64,000 nucleotides of DNA from Halomonas dongshanensis (GTDB lineage Bacteria > Pseudomonadota > Gammaproteobacteria > Pseudomonadales > Halomonadaceae). Made by a program: the position numbers and the translations under genes. Of this stretch, positions 25,593 to 33,411 are shown one piece after another; position 1 is the stretch's first letter, and the number at the start of each line of letters is the position of its first letter. Location of the stretch: NCBI RefSeq assembly GCF_024790395.1, contig NZ_JAJISC010000001.1:186001-250000 (forward strand). The letters run 5' to 3'. Below the pieces are notes generated by a model. The model was not told the origin of the DNA. It did not search any database and saw only the letters and a program-made list of their open reading frames with translations.

Positions 25593-26704
25593 TTGCCCCC
25601 CAGCAGCCGGTAGCGTCGCCGCAGGCGTTGGCGTACGAGTTCGGCCAGGGTGTTGACGATGAAGGTGAAGAGAAACAGCACCAGCGCGGCGAGAATCAGT
25701 ACGTGGTAGGTCAGGCTGCCGGGGGCGGCCTCCGGCAGTTCGATGGCGATGGCGGCGGCCACCGAACGCAGCCCCTCGAAGGGGTTGGCGCTCACTAGCG
25801 CCATGTTGGCGCTGGTCATCAGCACGATCATGGTTTCACCCACGGCGCGGCCAATGCCGATCATCAGCGCCGCGAAAAGCCCAGGCCCCGCACAGGGCAG
25901 CGCCACGCGCCAGAGCGACTGCCAGCGGCTTGCGCCCAGCGCCTGGGCGCCTTCGAGCAGGGCGGCGGGCACGTCCGCTAGTGCATCATCGGCAAGCGAG
26001 TAAAGGCTCGGAATCACCGCAAAGCCCATGGCGATACCCACGATCAGGGTGTTGCGCGTGGTGTAATCGAGCCCCCAGTGGCGTTCGAGCCAAAGCGGAA
26101 GGTCGTTGCCGAACCATAGCTGCTCGAGGCTGGGCGCAAGCCACAGTGCGAGTGCCATCATCAGACCCAGCCAGGGTACGAGCCACAGCCCCGCCGAGGC
26201 AAGTGACAAGCGCCGCCGTAGCCGATGCCCCAGGCGATACCACAGCACGCCGATCAGCGCGGCGCTGACGGGGAGCCACACGATGACCATCAGCGTGCTG
26301 AGCAGGTGGCGCTCGACCCAGGGCGCGAGCACAAGACCGGCAATGAAGCCGATGACCACGCCGGGCACCGCTTCCATCATCTCCATGGTGGGCTTGATGC
26401 GCGAGCGAAGCCGAGGCGACATGAACAGCGCCGAGTAGATCGCCGCCCCAAGCGCTACCGGTACGGCGAACAGCAGCGCGGCGAGCGCGGCCTTGAAGGT
26501 GCCGAAGAGCAGTGGCGAAAGCTTGGCAAGCGCTAGCGTCTCTGGCAGCCGTAAAAGCGGCAGCGTCTCACCCACGAGAAAGATCCCAATGGCCAGAATG
26601 GCCACGAGCACGGTGATGCCGCCCGCCGTGATCAGTCCCGTGGCCAGGCGGTCCTTGAAACGCCGGAGGTCGAGCGGCGAGGCAAAACGCCGAAATGCGC
26701 TCAT
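25589..26704 (-). CDS. pstC: phosphate ABC transporter permease PstC, short form
   Basis: This 371-residue permease has an N-terminal helix, the usual permease helices and the EAA loop on EGAQALGASRWQSLWRVALP. In Pseudomonas and Vibrio, operons with a long PstA usually also carry a PstC of about 670-740 residues with a large extracytoplasmic domain after helix 1. Here the sequence runs straight from helix 1 (ending near ETLPLLRLP) into the permease core, so that domain is absent. A small loop after about residue 165 (LWYRLGHRLRRRL) is additional. A PhoB box lies 80 bp upstream. Confidence 0.93.
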   Translation of the reverse strand: MSAFRRFASPLDLRRFKDRLATGLITAGGITVLVAILAIGIFLVGETLPLLRLPETLALAKLSPLLFGTFKAALAALLFAVPVALGAAIYSALFMSPRLRSRIKPTMEMMEAVPGVVIGFIAGLVLAPWVERHLLSTLMVIVWLPVSAALIGVLWYRLGHRLRRRLSLASAGLWLVPWLGLMMALALWLAPSLEQLWFGNDLPLWLERHWGLDYTTRNTLIVGIAMGFAVIPSLYSLADDALADVPAALLEGAQALGASRWQSLWRVALPCAGPGLFAALMIGIGRAVGETMIVLMTSANMALVSANPFEGLRSVAAAIAIELPEAAPGSLTYHVLILAALVLFLFTFIVNTLAELVRQRLRRRYRLLGGK

Positions 26705-26783
26705 ATGACGCTCATGCAGGCACCGTGGCCGGAGTCGAGATAGGCAGGCGGAAAGGGCATACGCTTCACTCTACGACGTTTTG

Positions 26784-26801
26784 ATGACAGTTTCATGACG
26801 C
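26784..26801 (-). promoter_or_regulatory. PhoB box upstream of pstC, over the stop codon of the pstS-like gene
   Basis: Read on the minus strand, GCGTCAT-GAAA-CTGTCAT matches the Pho box consensus (5 of 7 and 7 of 7). A possible -10 TAGAGT starts exactly 10 bp downstream (26768-26773), as in PhoB-activated promoters. The box covers the stop codon of the pstS-like gene (26793-26795), so pstCAB-phoU can be induced from an internal promoter. Confidence 0.8.
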
Positions 26802-27764
26802 CTCCAGGCTAGCCAGGCGGCGCTGGCGCTCTAGCTCATCGCTGGCCAGCGGAACGAACCCAGCCGCGCGCACGATTTCCTGGCCTTCGGATGAGAGCAT
26901 CAGCCTGATCAGCGCCGCCTCGGCGGCAGGTAGCGGGTGGCCGGGTGGGGCGTTGACGTAGAGATAGAGATAGCGCGACAAAGGGTAGTCGCCACTCTGG
27001 ATGGTGCGCTCCTCGGCAGGGACGACGTCACCGCTGTCGGTCATCAGGCTTAGCGCGTGCACGGCGGGCGTCAAATGGTTGAATCCGGCGTAGCCCATGG
27101 CCGCGAAAGACTCGCCCACCGCCGCAACCACAGCGGAGGAGCCAGGATATTCGCTGATGTCGGGACGAAAGCGGCCATGACAGAGCGCGCGCTCCTCGAA
27201 CAGTCCATAGGTGCCCGAGGCGAGATTGCGTCCGTGCAGGGCAATACGCCCGTGGGGCCACTGGCTCGGCCCCATGAGCTCCTCCCACCGGCGTATCGGC
27301 GCCGGTGCGCCGCAGCTGAGCGTGGTCGAAAAGATGGCGTCGGCCTGCTGGCGCGTCAGCGCCTGCAGCGGGTTATGGCGGTGGACCACGATGAGCAGGG
27401 CGTCGCGGGCAACGCGTAACTCCAGCGGTGGATAGCCGTAGCGCGCGGTGAATCCGTCACGCTCGTTTGGCGTCATGCGCCGCGACATCGGGCCCAATCG
27501 CGTGGTGCCTGCCATGAGCGCGGTGGGGGCGCTGGCCGAGCCGCCTGCGAGAAACTGTAGCGTTACCTCGGGGTAGTGGGCGGTGAGCGCTTCGCTCCAG
27601 CGCAGCATGAGCCCGGCCATGGAATCGGAGCCGGTAGCGCCCAGCGTGCCGCTCACGGCACCGGCCTGCGGCTGCGCCAAGCTCGGCGCGTTGCAGAGCA
27701 GGGCGATGGCAAACAGCCCAAGGCAGGCGTAGACTTTTGCCAGGGCAAGGTAACCGCTCTTCAA
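26793..27764 (-). CDS. pstS: PstS-like phosphate-binding periplasmic protein
   Basis: This 323-residue protein has a signal peptide (cleavage near SLAQP, about residue 31) and a two-lobed binding domain. Phosphate-binding-type stretches are visible: GATGSDSMAGL at the first lobe (the usual TGSGT-like anion loop is modified to TGSDSM), AGGSASAPTALMAG, and R-NLASGTYGLFEERAL corresponding to R-x-S-G-T. It is more like the PBP-like SphX/PstS branch than E. coli PstS. It heads the pst cluster, but a separate Pho box lies between it and pstC, and no Pho box was seen in its own promoter, where a 14-bp repeat array sits. Confidence 0.88.
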   Translation of the reverse strand: MKSGYLALAKVYACLGLFAIALLCNAPSLAQPQAGAVSGTLGATGSDSMAGLMLRWSEALTAHYPEVTLQFLAGGSASAPTALMAGTTRLGPMSRRMTPNERDGFTARYGYPPLELRVARDALLIVVHRHNPLQALTRQQADAIFSTTLSCGAPAPIRRWEELMGPSQWPHGRIALHGRNLASGTYGLFEERALCHGRFRPDISEYPGSSAVVAAVGESFAAMGYAGFNHLTPAVHALSLMTDSGDVVPAEERTIQSGDYPLSRYLYLYVNAPPGHPLPAAEAALIRLMLSSEGQEIVRAAGFVPLASDELERQRRLASLEAS

Positions 27765-27818
27765 ACCTGTGCGCTCCTATGCTTAACTGCCGACCACTTC
27801 TTGACGTCGATGCTCGAC

Positions 27819-27860
27819 GATTTGTTACAGCTGATTTGCTACAACCGATTTGCTACAACA
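27819..27860. repeat. three 14-bp tandem repeats between pstS and the thioesterase gene
   Basis: GATTTGTTACAGCT, GATTTGCTACAACC and GATTTGCTACAACA follow one another without gaps. Units 2 and 3 differ at one base and unit 1 differs at three or four. The array lies 55-96 bp upstream of the pstS-like start and 25 bp upstream of the divergent thioesterase start, so it occupies the shared promoter region. The 14-bp pitch does not fit PhoB (11 bp). It may be a cooperative binding site or a slippage product. Confidence 0.9.
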
Positions 27861-27884
27861 ATAACCCGATTAAGCGACCAACTC

Positions 27885-28322
27885 ATGACACTTGCTAATA
27901 CCGACTTGGACGACGTTCCCGCACCTCAGGGCCAGCTTACCCTCAAGGTAATGGCGTCGCGCCAGGATACCAATTTCTACGGCGATATTACCGGCGGCTG
28001 GCTGGTGAGTCACATGGATCAGGCCGCTGAGCTCGCTGCCGGGCGCGAAGCAGGAGGGCGCACGGCGACGGTGGCGATCGAGTCGATGGATTTCTTGAGC
28101 CCGGTGCGGGTGGGGTCGATCGTAAGTTTGTTCACCCGTATTCGCGAGATCGGTCATAGCTCGATCAAGATCGACGTCGAGGTCTGGACGCGCGCGCCCC
28201 ACGCTCGTCACGTCGAAGAGCGTCAGAAAGTCACCGAGGCCTGTTTCGTGATGGTGGCGCTGGACGACAACGGCCGTATCCGCGCCGTACGCAGCACGCG
28301 CGAGTCCTCTGTTAGAGCTTAG
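27885..28322 (+). CDS. acyl-CoA thioesterase, YciA/hotdog family
   Basis: This 145-residue hotdog-fold protein has GDITGGWLVSHMDQAAELAAGR (in pieces) as the hotdog helix with its catalytic Asp, and MDFLSPVRVGSIVSL as the dimer-interface strand; both are typical of YciA-type acyl-CoA thioesterases. They hydrolyse short- and medium-chain acyl-CoAs. I chose the ATG at 27885; the frame is open upstream across the repeat array, but those residues are not family-like. A strong bidirectional terminator follows. Confidence 0.9.
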   Translation: MTLANTDLDDVPAPQGQLTLKVMASRQDTNFYGDITGGWLVSHMDQAAELAAGREAGGRTATVAIESMDFLSPVRVGSIVSLFTRIREIGHSSIKIDVEVWTRAPHARHVEERQKVTEACFVMVALDDNGRIRAVRSTRESSVRA

Positions 28323-28373
28323 GCGATACGCGCCTCGTACTTCTTAGCAGCGGAGTAGTACTCCTTGGCAATA

Positions 28374-28402
28374 AAACGGGGCGCCTTGAAGGCGCCCCGT
28401 TT
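28374..28402. terminator. bidirectional terminator between thioesterase and dctP
   Basis: AAACGGGGCGCCT-TGA-AGGCGCCCCGTTT is a perfect 13-bp stem flanked by A's on one side and T's on the other. It serves both convergent genes (stops at 28322 and 28426). Confidence 0.9.
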
Positions 28403-28425
28403 GCGTAGCGAAAGCGGTGTCGCGA

Positions 28426-29523
28426 TCAGGCGCCGACGTTTTCGCGTCCTTTGAGGTAGGCGTATTCGCTGATGTCGCTGAAGCGACGCTGGGCGCGCTG
28501 GAAAGCCGCGTAGGATTCGTAGATCCGACGCGAGGCTTCATCGTTGTCCACCTGCTCCTGAATGACCGCCTGGGAGGCTTCGAAGAGCGCCTGCATGACG
28601 TCTTCAGGAAGCTCGCGCAGCTCGACACCGTGCTCATCGACCAGGGTATCCAGCGCCTGGGCGTTGCGGTAGGTGAACTCGGTATACATCGCCAGGTTGG
28701 AGGCCCGCGCGGCTTCACGAATTACCGCCTGCAGGTCTTCGGGCAGGGCATTCCAAACGTCCAGGTTGATCATGGTCTCAACGGCGGCAGTCGGCTCGTT
28801 CCACACGCTGGTGTAGTAGTAGTCGGCTACCTGGTGCAGGCCGAAGGCCATGTCGTTGTAGGGCCCGACCCAGTCAGCGGCGTCGAGAACGCCGGTCTGC
28901 AGCGAGGTGAAGATCTCCGAGCCCGGCAGGTTGACCGTAGTGACGCCAATGCGGTTCATTGCTTCACCGGCAAGGCCCGGCAGGCGCAGGCGAATGCCCT
29001 GCATGTCGGCCAGTGAGGTGATCTCTTTTTTGAACCAGCCCGCCATCTGCGGGCCGGTATTGCCCACCGCGAAGGGCTTGAGGTTGTGCTCACCGTAGAG
29101 CTCGTCCCACAGCTCCTGACCGCCGCCGTAGTAGAGCCAGGCGTTGAGTTCGCTGGTGGTCATGCCGAAGGGCACGGCGGTGAAGAACTGCGACGCTGCG
29201 ACCTTGCCGCGCCAGTAGTAGGGCGTGGAGTGGCCAATCTCGGCGGTACCGGCGGCCACGGCATCGAAGACCTCGAAAGCAGGCACTAGCTCACCGGCAC
29301 CGTGAACGCGAATGCGGATACGCCCTTGGGAGAGCTCCTCGACGCGCTGGGCAAAGTCGTTGGCGCCGGTACCCAGTGCCGGGAAGTTCTTCGGCCAGGA
29401 GGTGACCATGTCCCAGGTGTAGGTTTCCTGAGCCTGGGCAGTGGAAACGAAGGGTGCAGCGGCGGCACCGGCGGCGCCGATACCGGCGGTCTTCAAGAAT
29501 TGGCGGCGTTGCATGGCGGGCAT
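28426..29523 (-). CDS. TRAP transporter substrate-binding protein DctP, TakP-like, Tat-exported (orphan)
   Basis: This 365-residue periplasmic binding protein has a twin-arginine signal (RRQFLK at residues 6-11). The mature part starts near ETYTWDMVTSWPKNFP, a hallmark of the TakP branch that binds 2-oxoacids or lactate. Candidate ligand or metal residues are the Arg of RLRLPGLAGE, the Gln of TGPQMAGW, the Trp of ADWVGPYND and the Glu of WNEPTAAVE. No membrane QM genes lie beside it; the only unpaired QM set in this window is at 52332-54298. The ATG at 29523 follows CGGAGT. Confidence 0.9.
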   Translation of the reverse strand: MPAMQRRQFLKTAGIGAAGAAAAPFVSTAQAQETYTWDMVTSWPKNFPALGTGANDFAQRVEELSQGRIRIRVHGAGELVPAFEVFDAVAAGTAEIGHSTPYYWRGKVAASQFFTAVPFGMTTSELNAWLYYGGGQELWDELYGEHNLKPFAVGNTGPQMAGWFKKEITSLADMQGIRLRLPGLAGEAMNRIGVTTVNLPGSEIFTSLQTGVLDAADWVGPYNDMAFGLHQVADYYYTSVWNEPTAAVETMINLDVWNALPEDLQAVIREAARASNLAMYTEFTYRNAQALDTLVDEHGVELRELPEDVMQALFEASQAVIQEQVDNDEASRRIYESYAAFQRAQRRFSDISEYAYLKGRENVGA

Positions 29524-29648
29524 GACTCCGAAATTATGCGTTTTTTGTCGTACGCAGAGGGCGTAGTGTCCGCCGACCAGTATGCGGCAAGCCGGTTTTG
29601 TCGAGCAAGTGCGCCACAAGCGTTACTTAGGTCTTAGGCGCTTGGGTC

Positions 29649-31847
29649 TTACAGCGGCGTCAGCTTGGCAAAGCCGAGTACTAGCCACTTCACACCTTCG
29701 CCCTCGAAGCTGACCTGTACCCGTGCCCGCGCCCCTTCTCCCTCGGCGTTGAGGATGATGCCTTCACCAAACACCGGGTGCCCGACCCGCTGGCCAACGT
29801 GCAGGCTGGGTAGGTCACCCTCCGCTTCGATGCTGGTTTGGGTGAAGCCGCCGCGCGAGGCGGTGACCGGCCGCGACACCTGGCCGCGCAGGCGAACCTC
29901 TTCGAGCAGGTGCGGCGGTAGCTCACGTAAAAAGCGCGACGGCCGGGGGAAGACCTCCTTGCCGTGCAGCCGCCGGGTTTCGGCGTGGGTAAGGTAGAGC
30001 TTATCCATGGCGCGGGTCACGCCGACATAGCAGAGCCTGCGTTCCTCTTCGAGGCGCCCGGCCTCCTCCAGCGACATCTTATGGGGAAAGAGCCCCTCCT
30101 CGACCCCGGCGATGAATACCACGGGAAACTCGAGCCCCTTGGCCGAGTGCAGCGTCATCAACTGCACGCTGTCCTCGAACTCTTCGGCCTCGTGATCGCC
30201 GGCATTAAGCGCTGCCTCGGACAAGAACGCCTCCAGCGCCGCCATACCTTCACCCGCCTCCGGGGTCTCGAAGGCATCGCCCTGGGTGAAGGCGCGGGCG
30301 GCAGTCACCAGCTCCTCGAGGTTTTCGACCCGCGCCTGGCCCTTCTCACCGCGCTCGCTTTGATGGTGCTCGATCAGCCCCGTATGCACGTTGACGTGCT
30401 CGATGATCTCGTAGAGCGAAAGGCCCGAGGTATCGTTATCGAGGCGCTCGATCAGGTTGGTGAACGCCTTGACCGCATTGCCCGCGCGGCCCTTCAAGGT
30501 GCCGTCGCCCAGGGCGTCGTGCAGCGCCTGCCACAGCGAGACGCTCTGTTCGCGTGCGCGATGGCGCACGATCTCTACCGTGCGCGTGCCGATACCCCGG
30601 GTGGGCACGTTGATCACCCGCTCCAAAGAGGCATCGTCGTCGCGATTGAGCAGTAGGCGCAGATAGGCCAGGGAGTTTTTGATCTCCAGGCGCTCGTAGA
30701 AGCGGTGCCCACCGTAGATGCGGTAAGGAATACCCTGACGAATCAGCGTCTCCTCCAGCAGGCGCGACTGGGCGTTGGAGCGGTAGAGAATGGCGATGTC
30801 GCGCCGGTTCAGCCCCTGGTCGACCTTCTCCTTGATGGTATCGACGATGAAGCGCGCCTCTTCGAGGTCGTTGAAGCCCGCGTAGACCGAGATCGGCTCG
30901 CCTTCGGCGCCCTCGGTCCACAGGTTCTTGCCCATGCGTTCGCTGTTGTGGCTGATCAGGGTGTTGGCGGCTTCCAGAATCGCGCTGGTGGAGCGGTAAT
31001 TCTGCTCCAGGCGTACGGTTTTTACCGCGGTAAACTCCTGCTCGAAGCGGCGGATGTTCTCGATCTTGGCGCCGCGCCAGCCGTAGATCGACTGATCGTC
31101 ATCGCCCACCGCCGTCATCGGCGTCTCGGTGCCGGTCAAGAGCTTGAGCCAGGCGTACTGCAGGGTGTTGGTGTCTTGGAACTCGTCGACCAGTACGTGC
31201 CCGAAGCGCTCGCGGTAGTGCTTGAGCAGCGCAGGGTTATCGCGCAAGAGCTCGAGGCTTCTAAGCAGTAGCTCGCCGAAATCGACCAGGCCGCCGCGCT
31301 CGCAGGTGAGCTGATAGCGCTCGTAGAGTTCGACCATCTGGCCCATGTAGGCGTCACCGGCTACATCGACCTGCTGCGGGCGCAGCCCCTCCTCCTTGCA
31401 GCCGGAGATGAACCCGAGTACCTGGCGCGGCGGGTAGCGCTCGTCATCGATGGCGTAGTCCTTGAGCAGGCGCTTGATCAGGCGTAGCTGATCGTCGGTA
31501 TCGATGATCTGGAAGTGCTGAGGCAGGCGAGCATCCTGCCAGTGGGTGCGCAGCAGGCGGTGGGCGATGGAGTGAAAGGTGCCGACCCAAACGTGGCGCA
31601 GCGAAATGCCCAGCAGCGCCTCGAGGCGGGTGCGCATCTCCCGCGCGGCCTTGTTGGTGAAAGTGACCGCCAGCAGGGCGTAAGGCGAAAGCCCTTCGGC
31701 CTGCATCAGCCAGGCGATGCGGTGGACCAGTACGCGGGTCTTGCCCGAGCCCGCTCCGGCCAGTACGAGAAGGTTACCCTGAGGGGCGCTGACCGCCTCG
31801 CGCTGGGCCGGATTGAGCTGATCGAGTATCGCCGTGACGTCGTCCAT
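29649..31847 (-). CDS. uvrD: DNA helicase II (UvrD)
   Basis: This 732-residue superfamily 1A helicase acts in nucleotide excision repair and mismatch repair. Motifs in order: Q-motif LNPAQREAV, Walker A AGAGSGKT (residues 30-37), TFTNKAAREM, GTFHSIAHRLLR, DEFQDTN (motif II), GDDDQSIYGWRGA (motif III), QNYRST (motif IV), LMTLHSAKGLEF (motif V) and EERRLCYVGVTRA (motif VI). Length and the C-terminal Tudor-like end (VSFEGEGVKWLVLGFAKL) match UvrD. It has its own promoter region upstream of 31847. Confidence 0.96.
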   Translation of the reverse strand: MDDVTAILDQLNPAQREAVSAPQGNLLVLAGAGSGKTRVLVHRIAWLMQAEGLSPYALLAVTFTNKAAREMRTRLEALLGISLRHVWVGTFHSIAHRLLRTHWQDARLPQHFQIIDTDDQLRLIKRLLKDYAIDDERYPPRQVLGFISGCKEEGLRPQQVDVAGDAYMGQMVELYERYQLTCERGGLVDFGELLLRSLELLRDNPALLKHYRERFGHVLVDEFQDTNTLQYAWLKLLTGTETPMTAVGDDDQSIYGWRGAKIENIRRFEQEFTAVKTVRLEQNYRSTSAILEAANTLISHNSERMGKNLWTEGAEGEPISVYAGFNDLEEARFIVDTIKEKVDQGLNRRDIAILYRSNAQSRLLEETLIRQGIPYRIYGGHRFYERLEIKNSLAYLRLLLNRDDDASLERVINVPTRGIGTRTVEIVRHRAREQSVSLWQALHDALGDGTLKGRAGNAVKAFTNLIERLDNDTSGLSLYEIIEHVNVHTGLIEHHQSERGEKGQARVENLEELVTAARAFTQGDAFETPEAGEGMAALEAFLSEAALNAGDHEAEEFEDSVQLMTLHSAKGLEFPVVFIAGVEEGLFPHKMSLEEAGRLEEERRLCYVGVTRAMDKLYLTHAETRRLHGKEVFPRPSRFLRELPPHLLEEVRLRGQVSRPVTASRGGFTQTSIEAEGDLPSLHVGQRVGHPVFGEGIILNAEGEGARARVQVSFEGEGVKWLVLGFAKLTPL

Positions 31848-31957
31848 AGAAACCGCTGCTGGCCTGCAAAGTGGGCGCTCAGTCTAGCACAGCCGACGCA
31901 CTGGTTGCGTATACAGCGGCTTAGAGGAAACGCTCGACGAGCGCTTGCCTTTGCTTT

Positions 31958-32818
31958 CTAGCCTTCACCCTCATCGGGATAGCGCAGGGTGTTGAGGCTG
32001 CGCTTGACCGCCTTGAGCTGCTCGGCGAGTTTGGGGCCGCGCGTTTTGGCCACGCCCACGGCGAGCACGTCGATCAGCACCAAATGGGCGATACGTGAGC
32101 TCATCGGTGTATAGATTTCGGTGTCTTCGTGCACGTCGATGTAGAGCGGCAGGCTCACTTCCTCGGCCAGCGGGGTGCCGCTAGGGCACAGGCCGATCAC
32201 CGTCGCGCCTGCTTCGCGCGCGAGACGAACGCTTGCCACCAGGGCTTTGGTACGTCCGGTTTGCGAGATGGCGACGACGACGTCACCCTCCTTGAGCGTC
32301 ACCGCCGACATGTTCTGCATGTGCGGGTCGGCATAGGCGGAGGTAGAGATCTGCAGGCGGAAGAACTTGTGCTGGGCATCGAAGGCCACGGCACCAGACG
32401 CGCCATAACCGTAGAACTCCACCCGGTTGGCCATGGCCAGCGCATTGACTGCGCGGCCCAAGGCGTCGTTGTCGAGCCGGTCGCGCACGGATAGCAGCGT
32501 GCCCACGGTCGAGTCGAAAATGCTGTGAGAGAACTCCGCTACCGAGTCGCTATCGTTCATCGAGAACTGAGCGAACTGGCTGCCTGAGGCGAGCATCTGG
32601 GCCAGCTGGAGTTTGAAATCCTGAAAACCGTTGCAGCCTAACGCGCGGCAGAAGCGCACCACCGTCGGCTCGCTGACCTTCGCTTCGGTCGCGAGGTCGA
32701 CGATGCGCATGTGGATCACTTCTTCGGGGTTGCGCAAAACGAAGCGCGCCACCTTTTGTTCGGAGCGGCGAAAAAGCTCCATCCGGCGTCTCATCTCATC
32801 GAACAGGGCGCGGCTCAC
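31958..32818 (-). CDS. hexR: HexR-type RpiR-family regulator of central carbon metabolism
   Basis: This 286-residue regulator has an N-terminal RpiR helix-turn-helix (KVSEPTVVRFCRALGCNGFQDFK, residues about 46-68) and a C-terminal SIS sugar-phosphate-binding domain with the ISQTGRTKALV loop. It closely resembles HexR of pseudomonads, which represses zwf, edd, eda and gap genes and responds to 2-keto-3-deoxy-6-phosphogluconate. No glucose-catabolic gene lies in this window, so its targets are elsewhere. The 262 bp upstream are gene-free until 33081. Confidence 0.88.
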   Translation of the reverse strand: MSRALFDEMRRRMELFRRSEQKVARFVLRNPEEVIHMRIVDLATEAKVSEPTVVRFCRALGCNGFQDFKLQLAQMLASGSQFAQFSMNDSDSVAEFSHSIFDSTVGTLLSVRDRLDNDALGRAVNALAMANRVEFYGYGASGAVAFDAQHKFFRLQISTSAYADPHMQNMSAVTLKEGDVVVAISQTGRTKALVASVRLAREAGATVIGLCPSGTPLAEEVSLPLYIDVHEDTEIYTPMSSRIAHLVLIDVLAVGVAKTRGPKLAEQLKAVKRSLNTLRYPDEGEG

Positions 32819-33080
32819 GGTCAGCTCCTTCGTCGTTCAGCGTTGTCGTATCGAATCCGCCTAGCCTACACCAGCACGGCGAAGCCAGCAGGAAAAATGC
32901 GTTCAAGGCGCCATGCGCATATGGATACGTCGCATAACGTTGAAAGCACGTTTGCGATTTTTTCGCTAACGGTCATCATTTTGTCAATTAGGTTATAGTA
33001 AGAAGTGACGTGCCGCGCTGCATCATTATGGCGTCACGGATGCAGGTGGCCGTAAGCACTCACCTGGAGGAACGTCGATT

Positions 33081-33299
33081 ATGAAAAGCGTCGAACGAAT
33101 TACCTCGGTTAAGAGCGAACTGCTCGATATCCTAATGAGCATGAAGGTAGACGAGCACGCCGAGCGCCAACGCAGCGCCGCCCAGCGCCATCTGCGGGCC
33201 CGTCGAGGCATCGAATTACACCGCGAAATTCAAAAACTCTCGAAAGATATCGCTCCTCTTCCCGATGATGAAGAGTATCCCGAAAGCGATCTGCACTGA
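33081..33299 (+). CDS. small charged hypothetical protein
   Basis: This 72-residue protein follows an excellent ribosome site (CTGGAGGA) and is followed by a terminator, which supports a real gene. It is highly charged and mostly helical: a central Arg/His-rich stretch (RQRSAAQRHLRARRGIELHRE) and an acidic end (PLPDDEEYPESD). There is no signal peptide or membrane helix. The middle loosely recalls the small PA3496-type family of Pseudomonas, but I cannot confirm that. Confidence 0.7.
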   Translation: MKSVERITSVKSELLDILMSMKVDEHAERQRSAAQRHLRARRGIELHREIQKLSKDIAPLPDDEEYPESDLH

Positions 33300-33363
33300 C
33301 GGTCTTGCGATAGTTCACGAGCGCTAGGAATAAATGCTTAAACCTAAGCGCTTACAAAGACGA

Positions 33364-33385
33364 AGCCCTGCACGAAGGCAGGGCT
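33364..33385. terminator. terminator between the small charged protein gene and the NSS transporter
   Basis: AGCCCTGC-ACGAAG-GCAGGGCT is an 8-bp perfect stem between two convergent genes (stops at 33299 and 33412), flanked by AAGTTATCTT on the plus side and TTCG on the minus side. It probably works mainly for the plus strand. Confidence 0.65.
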
Positions 33386-33411
33386 AAGTTATCTTCTACG
33401 CCTTCAGGCCC

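Noticed and set aside
29615..29655. 15-bp near-duplication (GTCTTA words) around the uvrD stop
   Set aside because: Only about seven bases are shared between the two units, so it was not counted with the clear 13-14 bp arrays.
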